Shown here in pieces: positions 52,985-64,000 of a stretch of 64,000 nucleotides of DNA; the first letter of the stretch is position 1; the number at the start of each line of letters is the position of its first letter. Origin of the DNA: Thunnus maccoyii (taxonomy: Eukaryota > Chordata > Actinopteri > Scombriformes > Scombridae); NCBI RefSeq assembly GCF_910596095.1, contig NC_056538.1, positions 32,855,094-32,919,093 of the forward strand, read 5' to 3'. A program made the translations under genes and the position numbers. A model generated the notes under the pieces. It was given only the letters and a program-made list of their open reading frames with translations. It had not been told where the DNA came from and made no database searches.

Positions 52985-53735
52985 GTCAGCCTACTATCAC
53001 CTGGAGAATATATCAAGAATTAAAGGACTTATGTCTCAGCAGGATTTGGAAAAATTTGTCCTGCATTTATCTTCAGTAGACTTGATTACTGTAACGCCGT
53101 CTTCACAGGTCGATCAGACAGCTGCAGCTGATTCAGACGCTGCTGCTCGAGTCCTCACTAAGCCCAAGAAAGTGGATCATATCAATCTCACTTCTCAGAT
53201 CTTTACACTGGCTTCCTGTCTGTCAAAGAATTGATTTTTTTTTAAAAAAGCACTGCAGAGCACTGAATGGTTTAGAGCCAAAATACATTTCTTATCTGCT
53301 GTTATGAAACATCCAGACCTATCGGGTCATCTGGATCAGGTCTGGCTTTCTGTCCCCCAGAGTAAAAACTAAACATGGAGAAGCAGCGTTCGGTTTCAAT
53401 GCTCCACATATCTGGAACAAACTCCCAGAAAACTCTCAGTTCTTTTAAATCACAGCTGAAGACTTTTCTGTTTGCCGCCTTTTATTAAACCAATTTTGAG
53501 GGTTGATATCTTACACTGCACTGTAACTTTTATTCTCCTCTTTTATCTGTCTTATTCCCTTTTTAGCTTCTTTTTATTTCCAAATTTAACACTTTTTGAT
53601 CTTATTTAAATGTCTTTTTACCTGTGTTGCCTTTATATTCTGTCTTGATGCCTTTTATGCTCTATGTAAAGCACTTTGAATTGCCTTGTTGTTGAAATGT
53701 GCTGTACAAATGAACTTGCTTTGCCTTATGATGAT
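52985..53735 (+). pseudogene. L2-type LINE 3' end, decayed
   Basis: The plus strand reads ARVLTKPKKVDHI in one frame and, after shifts, SRPIGSSGSG and similar pieces of the LINE C-terminal region. The tail GCTCTATGTAAAGCACTTTG is the typical conserved 3' end of L2/CR1-like elements. It is disrupted throughout. Confidence 0.65.
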
Positions 53736-54746
53736 GCAAGATATTTGAGTCTGGACCCGACCGACAGACTGACGTGGACACAGTATCTGTAATAAAATGC
53801 ACGAGTCACTGCGTTTTTTTTGGTTTTGCACCACACAACTTTATTTTCCATACATCTCACTGACTCTATCAGGGTTCCTGCATGAAGACTTAATATGAAG
53901 ACTGTTAATATTTCCCTTTTCACCAGCTCCCAAAAACATGAAGTTCTCTCCAGTCTGTCACCAGCGTCCTGCAGAAACCAAACAACTCATTCAATGATTT
54001 TCATATCTGACCTCCACACGTTCAGTTTTACTGCATTCATATTCATAAAAGTCCTTTGCTCAAATACTATTTTCACTAGCAATGTGTTTTCTTTCGATTT
54101 TTGTGGAAACTGAAAACTGTGTGAATGGTGTTTTCTTTCAACAGGTTAGACAATTTTTAAATGGTTGGGGACATTAAATCTGTTTTTTTTGGTTGGAAAT
54201 GATGAAAAGCCAAACACAGTGAACCTTAAACATCAATCATCAACTGTAATAGGATTTGCCTGATGACTTTCTATATTTTTATTCTTGCCAATAAAGCTCA
54301 TGTTTGGATCCAAACCAGAAATGAACTAATCCAACAAGTATTGTGTGTGCATCCAGAGCCTGATACATCTTATTCCTCTGTGCTGTAGACCTCCGTTGTT
54401 GTCCAAAAACGATTAAAAACACATCAGTGAGCCACAGAAAAATATAGAAAATTGCCAGATTGATCTTTTCATACGTGAATTAATCAATATGTCACCAGTG
54501 TGTAACCTGAACACTTGAGTCTGTTTTGACTCCTGATGATCAGTATTCGGCTTGATGCTGAGGTCATGAGGCTGTTTCTGAAAACCCAGTGAAGCTCAAG
54601 ATACAAGGTTTCTGAAGGATACTGACAACAGGACAGAGTGCAAAGTCAATGACCCAAATGAGTACATCAATATGAGAACAAACATCACAATACACAGATA
54701 TCCGCTTGGTCTGAAGTTAAAGGAGAACTTGCCAGACACGTCATTT

Positions 54747-54785
<39 letters not shown>

Positions 54786-55776
54786 ACACCCAAGAGCTGA
54801 GGACACTGTGCAAAATATCAACATAACGTTAAGGATATTAAGTGCCAAAGAGAATAAGACTAACTTCATAAATAAACAATAAAATAAAAAGAATAAAAAT
54901 GGTTAAAAAGATAGATTATTAATAACCACAGTTAACTTTAAACACATGGCGTCAGAAAACCAGAAATTGATGTTTGTTCAACAGAATATAGAAAAAAAAA
55001 AAATAGAAGCAATAATAATAATACATTAAGTAACTGTGATTGCATACAGCACTGGTTGGACCTTCAACATATCTGTGTTTGCAGGATTAGCAGAAATGGA
55101 TGTACTCCAGCTCATTAAAGTTACTGATTTAACTGTCTATTATTATCTAAAAGTCCATCCAAGAAGTCATCACATCCACAAAAAAAGAGTCTGTTCAGAA
55201 GCAGCAAACTGTCCAATGAACAGACTTCAGACCGGTTAAACTGTCTTTAAACTGTCACATCCTGCTGAGGACATTCAGGGGTTTTGGGTGTTCATCAAGC
55301 AAGAGGACAGCTGCGTGATTCATCACCATTGGTGGCAACGTATTCCTTTACTTTTTTTTACAAAATTGGGATCTTTAAAGAAATTCCATTAGCATCTATT
55401 CAAAGTCATTAGCCCAGATTGAAAAATATGAAGAGCCATGTGCAGGTGGATTTTCCATTCTTGAAAAGTCTAATGTTTAATGCTCAGGTACTAAGATTCA
55501 ATGTGTAGTCTGCATTACATGTGACTCCAAACGTATCCCATCACGCTCAGGGGAATGTCTTCACTCATTATGTCCCTCGGGGTGTGAACTTATTCCCAAG
55601 CCAAAGTATCCATCGCTTTGCTATTTGAGAAAGCTTTTCAACTTGGAATACTTTGTGTCTCTGTGGTGAGGGGCCAACTCACGTGTGGATGTTTTCTCTA
55701 AAAAAAAAACAGTAATGCCTTTTTTTTTCGTTGCATCACCTTCTCAGGCCACAAAAGAAAGAATCCTGTCTGTCTT
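53736..55776. other. plekhg2: Intergenic region and 3' flank of plekhg2
   Basis: Bases 54290-54440 are a copy of the repeat at 3680-3960. A (CA)n microsatellite lies at 54751-54783. The plekhg2 3' UTR runs into this region; a possible ATTAAA on the minus strand lies near 55472, but the polyadenylation site is not certain. Confidence 0.45.
54751..54783. repeat. (CA)n microsatellite
   Basis: About sixteen CA units lie between plekhg2 and the LINE fragment. Confidence 0.95.
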
Positions 55777-58700
55777 TCAAAGCCTGTTACAGTTCTGAGG
55801 AAGAGGGGAAGGAAGGTGTGAAAGTCCATTGATGCTTACTCTCCTCGCCATTTGCGCCTGTCCTGATCCTCCAGCTCCAGCTCCACCCTGGAGGGTTTGG
55901 GTCAGGCTAACTTGGGCTGTGCTGAAGGAGGTTATCCGGCCACTTCCAGCAATCTGGAGGTTGACTGTGGTGGCGTAACTGGTCTTCTGGTTCCCCAGTT
56001 TGGTAGGAGAGGAGAGGGCAAAGGGTAGGGGGGATGAGCTTGAGGGCAAAGGGGAGGGGACTGAAGGTACAGGAGGCGTTGTGGAGGTGATTTGGACCTG
56101 AGGCTGGGGTTTGACTTGGTAGTTTGGTTGCTGGTAGGGGGCAGGTGGAGGGGAGGTGATGCCTGAGGAGGACAGGACCAGGCAGGAGGAGGCAAGGTTT
56201 TGTTCACGGGAGGGCCGGGCAACGTAGGCGCAAATCAGCTGACTGCGACAGCTACCCTCCTCCAGTTCTGGGTCTCCCCATTCTGCCTGGCTGTCTGATG
56301 GAGCCGGAGAGGAGAGGAGGGTATGCGAGAGCGGGGAGAGAGGAGAAGGAGAAGAGGCGATGATGGTGGAAGTAGCACTTGTATCGAGGCTATCAGTTCC
56401 ATTATATTTGCTCGAAAGCTCCCGTACATCTGGCCAGGGCACGCTGGTGAAATGCTGCCCACCAAGGGTGCCTTTCCCTGGAGTAAGCCTACTAAGGGAG
56501 TTGGGGGACTGAAGTCCAGCTCGGGGGCTGAGGCAGGATGGTGAGCTGCCATACGAGGACCATCCACTTCTTGGACTGGTCGGACCGGACTCATGCTGGT
56601 CAAAGGACCCTCGACCACTACCACTAAAACCAAGGGATCTACGGCTGCCCTCTGCCCAGGAGCGGCGCAGTCCACTAGAGTTGCTCCGGGCCGGGCTGGG
56701 GGTTCTGTCTGCGAGGTTGGAGGACAAAGACCTACGGAGGGTTTGTGACATTGTTTGGGCCACTGGAGGCCAGGGTGCAGATGGGGAGGAGGCTCTGGAA
56801 CTATGCAGTGGGGCAGAAGAAGAAGAGGAAGTGGGGAAGGAGGCATTCTCCAGTGTTGGTGATCCTAAAGAGGAAGCAAAGGAGCGAGAGGGAGAGGAGG
56901 AGGTGAATCGGGGGTTTCTAGGTTGGGGTGCTGCAACATTATTTGTCCAAACATTCACTGACACGCCAATAGGAGGCGGGGAGAGGATCTGAGGGCTTGA
57001 ACATGAGGAACTTGCTGAAGAGGCCCTTGGAAGCTCCAAAGTGAGACCAAGTGGATTATGGGAACTTACGCCTCCTACTCGTGTGCTCCTGGGGTGGGGA
57101 GGTTTGTTTGCCATGGGAGAGGAGTAATTATGTTGAGGAGGTGGGGAGCAGAGGCGAGTAAAGGAGGCAGGGCTTGGGGAGGGAGATGGAGACTGAACTC
57201 TTGAGCTAGGTTCAGACGCAGAAAAAGGCCGAGCTACACGGTTGTGTGACCCCGACCAGAGAGGATCATGGGTTTGTTGTTCTACAGTAGCATTAGCACT
57301 ACCATTAGCTAGTGGCGCCTTCTGTGGACTGACTGACCAACCCCCATTACTGACAGCACCATTAATGCTGCAGATGCTGGCATTACTTGCATTTCTGATC
57401 ACTGCGGTGAAACCAGATAAGCCAACATTGTTATTGTTGTTGTTGTTAGGGTTTTGTGATGAGTCAGTTTTGGAGTGAAGGAATGAGGCACAGGAGGAAG
57501 AGGAAGAAGCGTGGGGAGGCCTCATAGATGGGGAAGGAGAGCGTTGGGAAAGAGAGGGAGGAGTCGACTGCACAGGTGATGGAGAAGGGGACCGGAGAAA
57601 GGATGGTGGACACCTTGGATGTTGGTACCCATCTACAGTGCACCCTAACTGGGCATAGGCAGGTGTGCTGGAGCCTTGCTGACCAGGAGGGAGTTTAGGT
57701 GAAGGGGAGCGACGTCGTAGATGAGAGGACGGTAAGGAAGGGGTGGAGGAAGGGCTTTGGTTCACTGTGTTTGAGGGTTGGGCTTGATGTCGGGCAGCAT
57801 TCTTTTTCGCCATACTCTGACTGATGGACTGGCTGATACAGGAGGCAGCTAACGATCTGCTGAATGCAGACGAAGATGCTGTGGGGGAGGAACATGGAGG
57901 AGAGCGGAGGGAAGAGGGCAGTGTAGGGGAGGAAGAAGGACCTGCTTTCATGGATGAAGACCTCCCAGAGGAAGAGGAGGAGGAGGAATCGAACGCTGGG
58001 GAGGGTGTAGGAGAAGAGGCAGGAGGAGCTCTCATGGAGGAGCCCCTCCCAGAAGAGGGAGGAGGAGAGAAGCAGGGAAGAGCCCTGGGAACAGTGTTCG
58101 GGGAGGTGAAGCCTTCAGCAGATAAGGGGGTGGGAGAAGGTGCTGCAACGACCCTGAACGGCGAGGGGCAAGGAGACGCTCGAACAGAGGAGGAGGAGGA
58201 AGGTGGGAGGGAGGGTGAGGTGGAGAAAGCTCTGATAGGAGAAGGGGAGCTGTGTTTGAGGCTGGGTCTGAAGGCTGAGGGGGCTGTGGTGGGGTCTGCA
58301 TCCTGGTTAGATCTCTCCACCAAGCCGGGTGTCTCCAAGGACGGTCGGAAAGAAGAGCGGCTGCCTGAGGGGGGGCTGGCGATGGGCGCGCTGGTGGGGG
58401 ATCCTGAGCCCTGCTGGTCTGCTTCCCTGGAACTGACAAAGAAGCACAGATTTTTTAAAAAGGACACAGTTATGAGCTTGCTATTCATTTTTTGACTGCC
58501 TGTGTCTAATGAGCTGTAGATTTGGTGATGTTGGTTTTGTTTTGGTTGTTGGTTTACCTATATACAGCTCAGGCAAGACCTAACTTAGACTAAATTCAAT
58601 TGTCATTTCATAAATGGGGTATAGTATGAAAACTGCTGATGCTTCTCTACACTTAATCTCTACTATAATCTGCTGTAGGGATCCAAACTGGTCCCCTTTG

Positions 58701-61700
58701 TTAGCTTTTCTTTGGAGTGTAAAAGACTTTGTGTTACAGGAACCTTTAAAGGTAAACTGACCTCTAACCTTTCAAATAAGAAATATCAGGAGATCAATTA
58801 CTTTCTCTTGAATTTAACTCTGACAGAAGCTCACCAAAGGATAATAATGGTGAGTTTTAGACCTTTGCAGAAAACACCAGGATTTGCAAAGTTTGCCTTT
58901 CAGCTCAACAATACAATATGTTAGCACAGATAAATCACAGGTTATCACAACAGAGGTCTCCACCTCTACAGAGATCTTAGTCTGTCAAGAGACATGGATT
59001 TATGACACGCCAGAGGCACTCACACATTCTTTCATGGACTCATTCAAAAAGAGGATTTAAAAAACAAAAAACAAAGGACCTCTTCTTTAAAAAGGACATT
59101 AAGTAAAAACGTTACACTTCTTCAGAGTCGATGAGATTAAGACAGTTCATTATATTCTCTCTGTTAAACTAAGTTTGATTCAATGCTAATTAAGAATGTA
59201 ATCATTCTTTAAGCCAGAAATTATTCATCTGGAGATGGTAAACAATATTGTAGTCTAACCCTGAAGTTTGTGTGACTTAAAATGATTTAGTTATTAATTT
59301 ATAGATAAATATCTTAAATTACGGTGTGACCGTACTATCCTCCTGTGGTCAGTAGAAGTAGGATTTTGAGCAACAAATGGTATGTATGTTTATGTATCTG
59401 CAGTTAAATTGCTGTTCTAACCTTTAGATTTACTAAGTATCAGACATTTACAGTTTAGATAAGTGAGGAATTAATATTCAGTAGTCATAAAATAGAATTT
59501 TGTTAACATTAAAAAGTAGGTTTGTTTGGTATGTTTTATTAAAGCTGAACTAATGGCTCAGCAGGTAAAAGTACAGTGGCCTGGACACACTGCAATTTAA
59601 GAAAAAATACTCAAATAGACAAAACACTTTCACCATTCTGATAACACAAATGTAGCATAATAAAACATGCTTCAAATACAGAAAAAATAGGTTAGTTGTG
59701 TTCTCAGTTTTGTTATGTTTTGCATGTGTTTTGTTAAGTTGCACTGCATTGAGCTCTCAGGGGCACCGTAGAAAAGGGAATGGGTAATAAATTGTGACCA
59801 TTAAAGAAGATCTTAACAGTTTTTGCCTGTAGTGAATTTATAACTGTTGTTAATTAAGAAAGGTGTATTCATTGATAACTTTACATGCCTCTCTGATTTC
59901 TTGAGTTTGCATTTTGAGATATATCTGACTTATGTAGAAGCCTCGTCAGTGAATTTTTTGAGTAGTTAACTGCTAGGCAAAACTAAAATCTAACATTAGG
60001 AAAAGAAATAAAAGACAGAAATGTGCAAAATATGAATGTCAAATTGGAACTCAAAAGTTTTTGTTGGGAGCTCCATTGAAGGGGCCAAATACAATAAGAG
60101 TAGCAACCATAGCTGCTCGCAGCTTTTGTGCTGTTGTTTGTGTTTCATACATGCTAATTTTTCTTTAGCAAGGAAAACAGTCTAAACTTCCTTTATCCCA
60201 CACACGTACAAAGAGTTCATGAAACAAATGTTATTAAAAGACAGTGATGTGCTTGTCAGCAGATCTATCAATAACAACCCGTGGAGACATTCTGTACTGC
60301 GTTGTTGCTATTTGGCATCAAGAAAATGGTCAGAAGAGCCCCAAGGACTCTTGAGGAGCTAAGTTCTAAACACTTTAGCATACATTAGGGTTTTAAAACA
60401 TCTGTTAATGCTTATGCTTAAAGCCAGTGAAATAAATCAAAGTCTGATTAAAGAGTCATTGGTTTCTATATTTAACATTTTGTATTTTGCTTTATCAAAA
60501 GAAAAATTACCAAGCACATGAAGGGGGCAAATGTTAATTAAATCTTCTACAGAGCGCAAAGATTTGGACCACTCAGCTGTAATGATTAAAAAAAATCTGT
60601 TCTGTTCAGCATCTATTTTCTGTACCTTGACAGTTGCGTTTAACTTTGGACTATCCAAATATAGTAATATAATAGTTTTTTTCCCAATTGCATGTAATTC
60701 TTCACCAAACATCTGTAAAATCTAGAGACTACATTCTTTTAAAGTGTTTCATTTACTGTGGTTAGCCAAGGTCTTAAGTTATATTCTCTGTTAAAAAGCT
60801 GCTGTGGATAGTGAAAGTAAACCATTTTTTATTTTCACAAACATGGTTTAATGTACTTAAGACATACCTGCAGTCATATGGCGTGGTGTTATTGATATTC
60901 CAGGTGTTAAAAGGAGCCCGTTTGCCTGTTGTAGTGGGTATGTCTGGTGGCCTCTGGCTGGTGAATGTTGGTAGACAGTCTATGGACTGTGCCAACGGAG
61001 AGCGTGGTTCAGCAGGATTTGATTCTGGACTTTGAACCGATGACCACGGACGTGGTGCTGCCCCTTCTCTTGCTTTGTGACCATCGGGGGTTTCTGTGAC
61101 TATATGACTAGAACCCTTTGAGGGGTCAAAGATCATGTGCAAAGGCTGATTTGGGGCTGACGGAACAACCAGTTTGCCTGAGGATCCGTAGTTAGGTGGC
61201 TCATCTGAAAAGACCACTGTTGAACCTTGTGGAAACATCCTGGTTTGTGAAGAAGAATCGTTCAAATCATGCTTGGTTTCATTTAACATCATCTGCTCAC
61301 TCGGGGGCTCATCTTTCTCTGGGCCTTCAGAGGTACCCAGGGAGGTGAGGCTTCCATCCCCCTGTTGAAGAGCTTCTCTCTGGGCATCCTCTCCAGTCAG
61401 TCCTGGGTTTGGCCCCTGGTTCTGTGTAGATGCTACCATCAGTACCAGTTCTCCTGGAGTTCCCTCTCCACCCCTGGGTCCTGTGCACACTAGGGATTCA
61501 GGCCCTGCATGAACACTCCCACTTTCATTATGTTGTGTATAATTTTTGTCTTGTACATAATGTACCGCTGGCATATCCTGCTTATGTTTGTTCAGCTCAT
61601 CCCCATCTTTGGAAATGTTTGACTGTGGTATGCTATGAGCAGAGAGAGTTGGCTCCGAGCTTGCCACGTGGGCAATGACAGATGATGAGTCCTCTCTGAT

Positions 61701-64000
61701 TGAGTAAACACGAAGTCCACCACTCATCTCTGACCTGCAGACAATGAGAAGGAGAATCATACAGTCAGGATATGAGTCAAGAGTCAGAGATGCAACAAGT
61801 AAGAATCTCTCTGGCAGTCAACACAAAATGGTAATGTACATTAAGGAAAATAATAGATGATGACTGTATGTAATGTCTCTATGACAGTATCTTAAACAGC
61901 AGTTCCTCTAGCCACTAAATTCTTGTTCCATACAAACTGAGAATGGGAAACCTGCTAAATCCTGTTTTCTTTATATTTTTGCACCAAAAGACATCAACAC
62001 ATCAGTATTTCCTGACTGTATGATGGATTGAATGACTTGTTGAAATATTTCTCACGTACTTGAGGGTCAAAAGTCTTGAGGGTCAATTTTAACAACTTGG
62101 CAGAGCTGAGGTAGGATAAAATATTGGCAAAGACCACTGCTGTGTGCTATTTCCTGAGAGACATATCAACTGAGCACACTATCGCTACCAAGCATACCTC
62201 TTTTTAAACCTTTATATCTTTCTAATGAAACTGTATTTTTAAAAATCTACATTAAGACTTGCATTGTAAGGGGTGAAAAAAGATATACAGACAATGACAT
62301 TTCGTTTCATAAATGTAAATAGGACAGAATTTGTTTGAGTGAATTTGAATTTGTTTTTAGGTTGTTTGAGTTTACTAGTATAAATATTTACCGTTATATT
62401 TGTATTTCATGTTAATCACAGACCACTTTAATGGGTTGTGTAGTGCATGACGCATTCCCAGTCCTGTTGTTGTTGCATTGTTTACAGTTGTCAACAGATG
62501 TCAAGAAGTCATAGAGTAATTAATGGCCCCTTTAGAAGGGGCCATTAATTACTAATATTTCTGTAAATATTATCCACTCACCCCTCTCTTTTTTCTGTCT
62601 CTTTAGTATCTGCATGATTCAGGACTTCGCAGTAGTCCCTGAACTCTGTGACGCTACGATCCAAGGTCGTGGTGGACATCAGGGGGTTATCACTGGCAGA
62701 GCAGCCCAGGCTGGAGCTCTGATCTTCAGGTTGCGCACTGAGGTGATTCCTAGATGCTGTAGAAGTCAAGGATGTGTCTGTGGAGATATTGTAACGTTTG
62801 TCCTGGGCTGGACTGGATGACCGACATCTGAGTGAAGTGGACGCATTTTCCTCAGGCGTGGTGAAAGTCTGGGAGTTGTCACCTGATCTACAGTCCACGC
62901 TGGAGTCTCTTTCTTTGGTTAAGGCAGAGACAAAGTCCCTGGGCCTGGAGAGGGCGAGTCCATTTGTCTGGTGGTGACAGGCTGGGGTCAGCTGCTCTTT
63001 GACTAACACATGACCAAACAGCAGAGGATCACTGGGGACCATTGCTGTCTCCTGAAAATCTAGAAGAAAACCGTGAACAAATACCTCAGTAATGGATTAT
63101 AACTGATCATAATGACACAAACAGAGATATTGGTCTATATCATTTAAAATTGTGAGCTGAGTAGCAACAATGTGGATCAGTCTGTTGGTTCAGCACTTTG
63201 GTTTTGGTCTAACTAAATCTCCAGGAAACCCCAAGTCAATGAATCTTAGAAAAAGTTTTAGAAAGGCCAACCTACCATTCATCAGGCTCTCTGCTGTGTT
63301 AGTCCTCTCCTCCTGAATCCTGTGGTCCTCCTGGTTCATGGTTTGGGTCTGGTACTGTCTGTAAGCCTTGGTCTGGGTTTGGCTTTGGTAATGACTCCAC
63401 ATCTGGCTTTTGGTTTGGGTCTGTAACTGCTGCCTGGTTTGACTCTGAACTTTGGTCTCGGAGTGAGTTTGGGTTCCATACTTGGTCTCTGTTCGGGTAT
63501 CTGATTGGTGTTTTGCCTCAGCATGAGTTGGACCATGACATGAGTTTGCATATGCATGACTTTGGATGTCGTATTTCGGCTGTCTGTTGGTTTCCTTTTG
63601 TGTTTGCTGTCGGTGTTTAGTTTGGGCCTGAGATTCAACCTGTGTCTGGCTTTTAGTCTGTGCTGAAAGTCCAGACAGTCTAGCTGAGCCCCAGGACTGG
63701 TTCCTTACAGAGCTGATCCGTTTCTGATGCAGTGGGACCTTCATGGTGCTGGCTTTGGCACTATACATCCGGGCCAATGTTTGGACCTTGCTCAGAATAC
63801 GCTCTGAGTTCTCCATCAGCGCGGGGTCCACCACAGGGCTGGCCTCAAAGAACCCTATACCTGCTACATCTGATCCCATGCCCTCAAACAAGGCCCGGTT
63901 GGCAGTGACAATCTTGGAGTGGCGGGACCATCGGCCTACTTTTATCTGACTGGGAAGATCATCAAGGTTCCCACTGGTCTTGACAAGGTCTCTTTGTTTG
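55777..64000 (-). CDS. plekhg2: PLEKHG2-type Rho guanine-nucleotide exchange factor, C-terminal part, partial
   Basis: PLEKHG2 is a Dbl-family exchange factor for Rac/Cdc42 that responds to G-protein beta-gamma. Its DH-PH catalytic exons must lie beyond 64000. Four exons join in frame: 63276-64000 (enters from the window edge), 62582-63059, 60868-61734 and 55777-58432, with stop TGA at 55777-55779. The first contains NSERILSKVQTLARMYSAKA and STMKVPLHQKR, followed by a Gln/Thr-rich stretch of degenerate QTQTK-like repeats. The next has SDPLLFGHVLVKEQ. The last exon encodes 884 residues, strongly Ser/Pro-rich with no folded domain visible, ending RRVSINGLSHLPSPLPQNC. The SERILSKVQ block and the human PLEKHG2-SUPT5H neighbourhood support the name; the low-complexity tail alone would not. 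Splice borders are inferred from phase agreement. Confidence 0.85.
58433..60867. other. plekhg2: Last intron of plekhg2
   Basis: AT-rich, no exon or mobile-element end recognised. The two flanking exons join in phase 2 (TGC-AG/T-TCC), so no missing exon is required. Confidence 0.5.
61735..62581. other. plekhg2: plekhg2 intron with a perfect hairpin
   Basis: A perfect 17-bp stem with a 3-nt loop lies at 62516-62552 (GTAATTAATGGCCCCTT on one arm). Otherwise unremarkable. Confidence 0.6.

Noticed and set aside
56235..56846. Minus-strand 203-codon frame
   Set aside because: Alternative frame of the same plekhg2 last exon; composition follows from it.
57824..58495. Plus-strand 223-codon frame, Glu/Gly-rich
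   Set aside because: It is the antisense of the Ser/Pro-rich plekhg2 exon; codon bias opens the opposite strand.

Overview
The window is vertebrate nuclear DNA, most likely from a percomorph teleost fish; the species cannot be fixed from the sequence. The evidence is GT-AG spliced genes with vertebrate-like products, AT-rich introns, many microsatellites, and dense typical teleost repeats (hAT, Kolobok and ISL2EU DNA elements, L2-type and Penelope-like retroelements). There are no bacterial operons, CRISPR arrays or rRNA genes, and I found no convincing tRNA gene.

Four protein-coding genes are supported. (1) supt5h, minus strand, about 1-16150: thirteen coding exons give the first 383 residues (acidic N-terminus, NGN domain, start of the KOW region); the rest lies beyond base 1. 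It has a 12-nt microexon and a 7.5-kb intron full of transposon remains. (2) triap1, plus strand, 17208-17432: a complete 74-residue twin-CX9C mitochondrial protein in one uninterrupted frame, divergent from supt5h. (3) An interleukin-15-family cytokine (il15l or il15), minus strand, 41136-48195: four coding exons that join in phase to a 141-residue secreted protein. (4) plekhg2, minus strand, 55777 to beyond 64000: the last four exons, encoding the long low-complexity C-terminal part of a Rho GEF. Its catalytic DH-PH part is outside the window.

The region between triap1 and the cytokine (about 17.5-41 kb) has no recognisable host gene. It is a transposon graveyard: a decayed ISL2EU-type element (YqaJ nuclease and DDE transposase fragments) interrupted by a smaller element, itself interrupted by a Penelope-like retroelement with a perfect 15-bp target duplication. 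It also has hAT elements with perfect 8-bp target duplications, an L2-type reverse-transcriptase fragment and a hAT/ZBED transposase fragment. A 1.4-kb foldback element with an 8-bp duplication lies upstream of the cytokine.

The gene set partly matches human 19q13.2, where PLEKHG2, RPS16 and SUPT5H are neighbours (recalled, not searched). Here triap1 and the cytokine lie between plekhg2 and supt5h and no rps16 is seen. The genes do not form one pathway: transcription elongation (Spt5), mitochondrial phospholipid transport/survival (Triap1), lymphocyte cytokine signalling, and Rho-GTPase signalling. I found no convincing wholly new system. The most useful leads are the cytokine, the conserved-looking microexon and the nested transposons.
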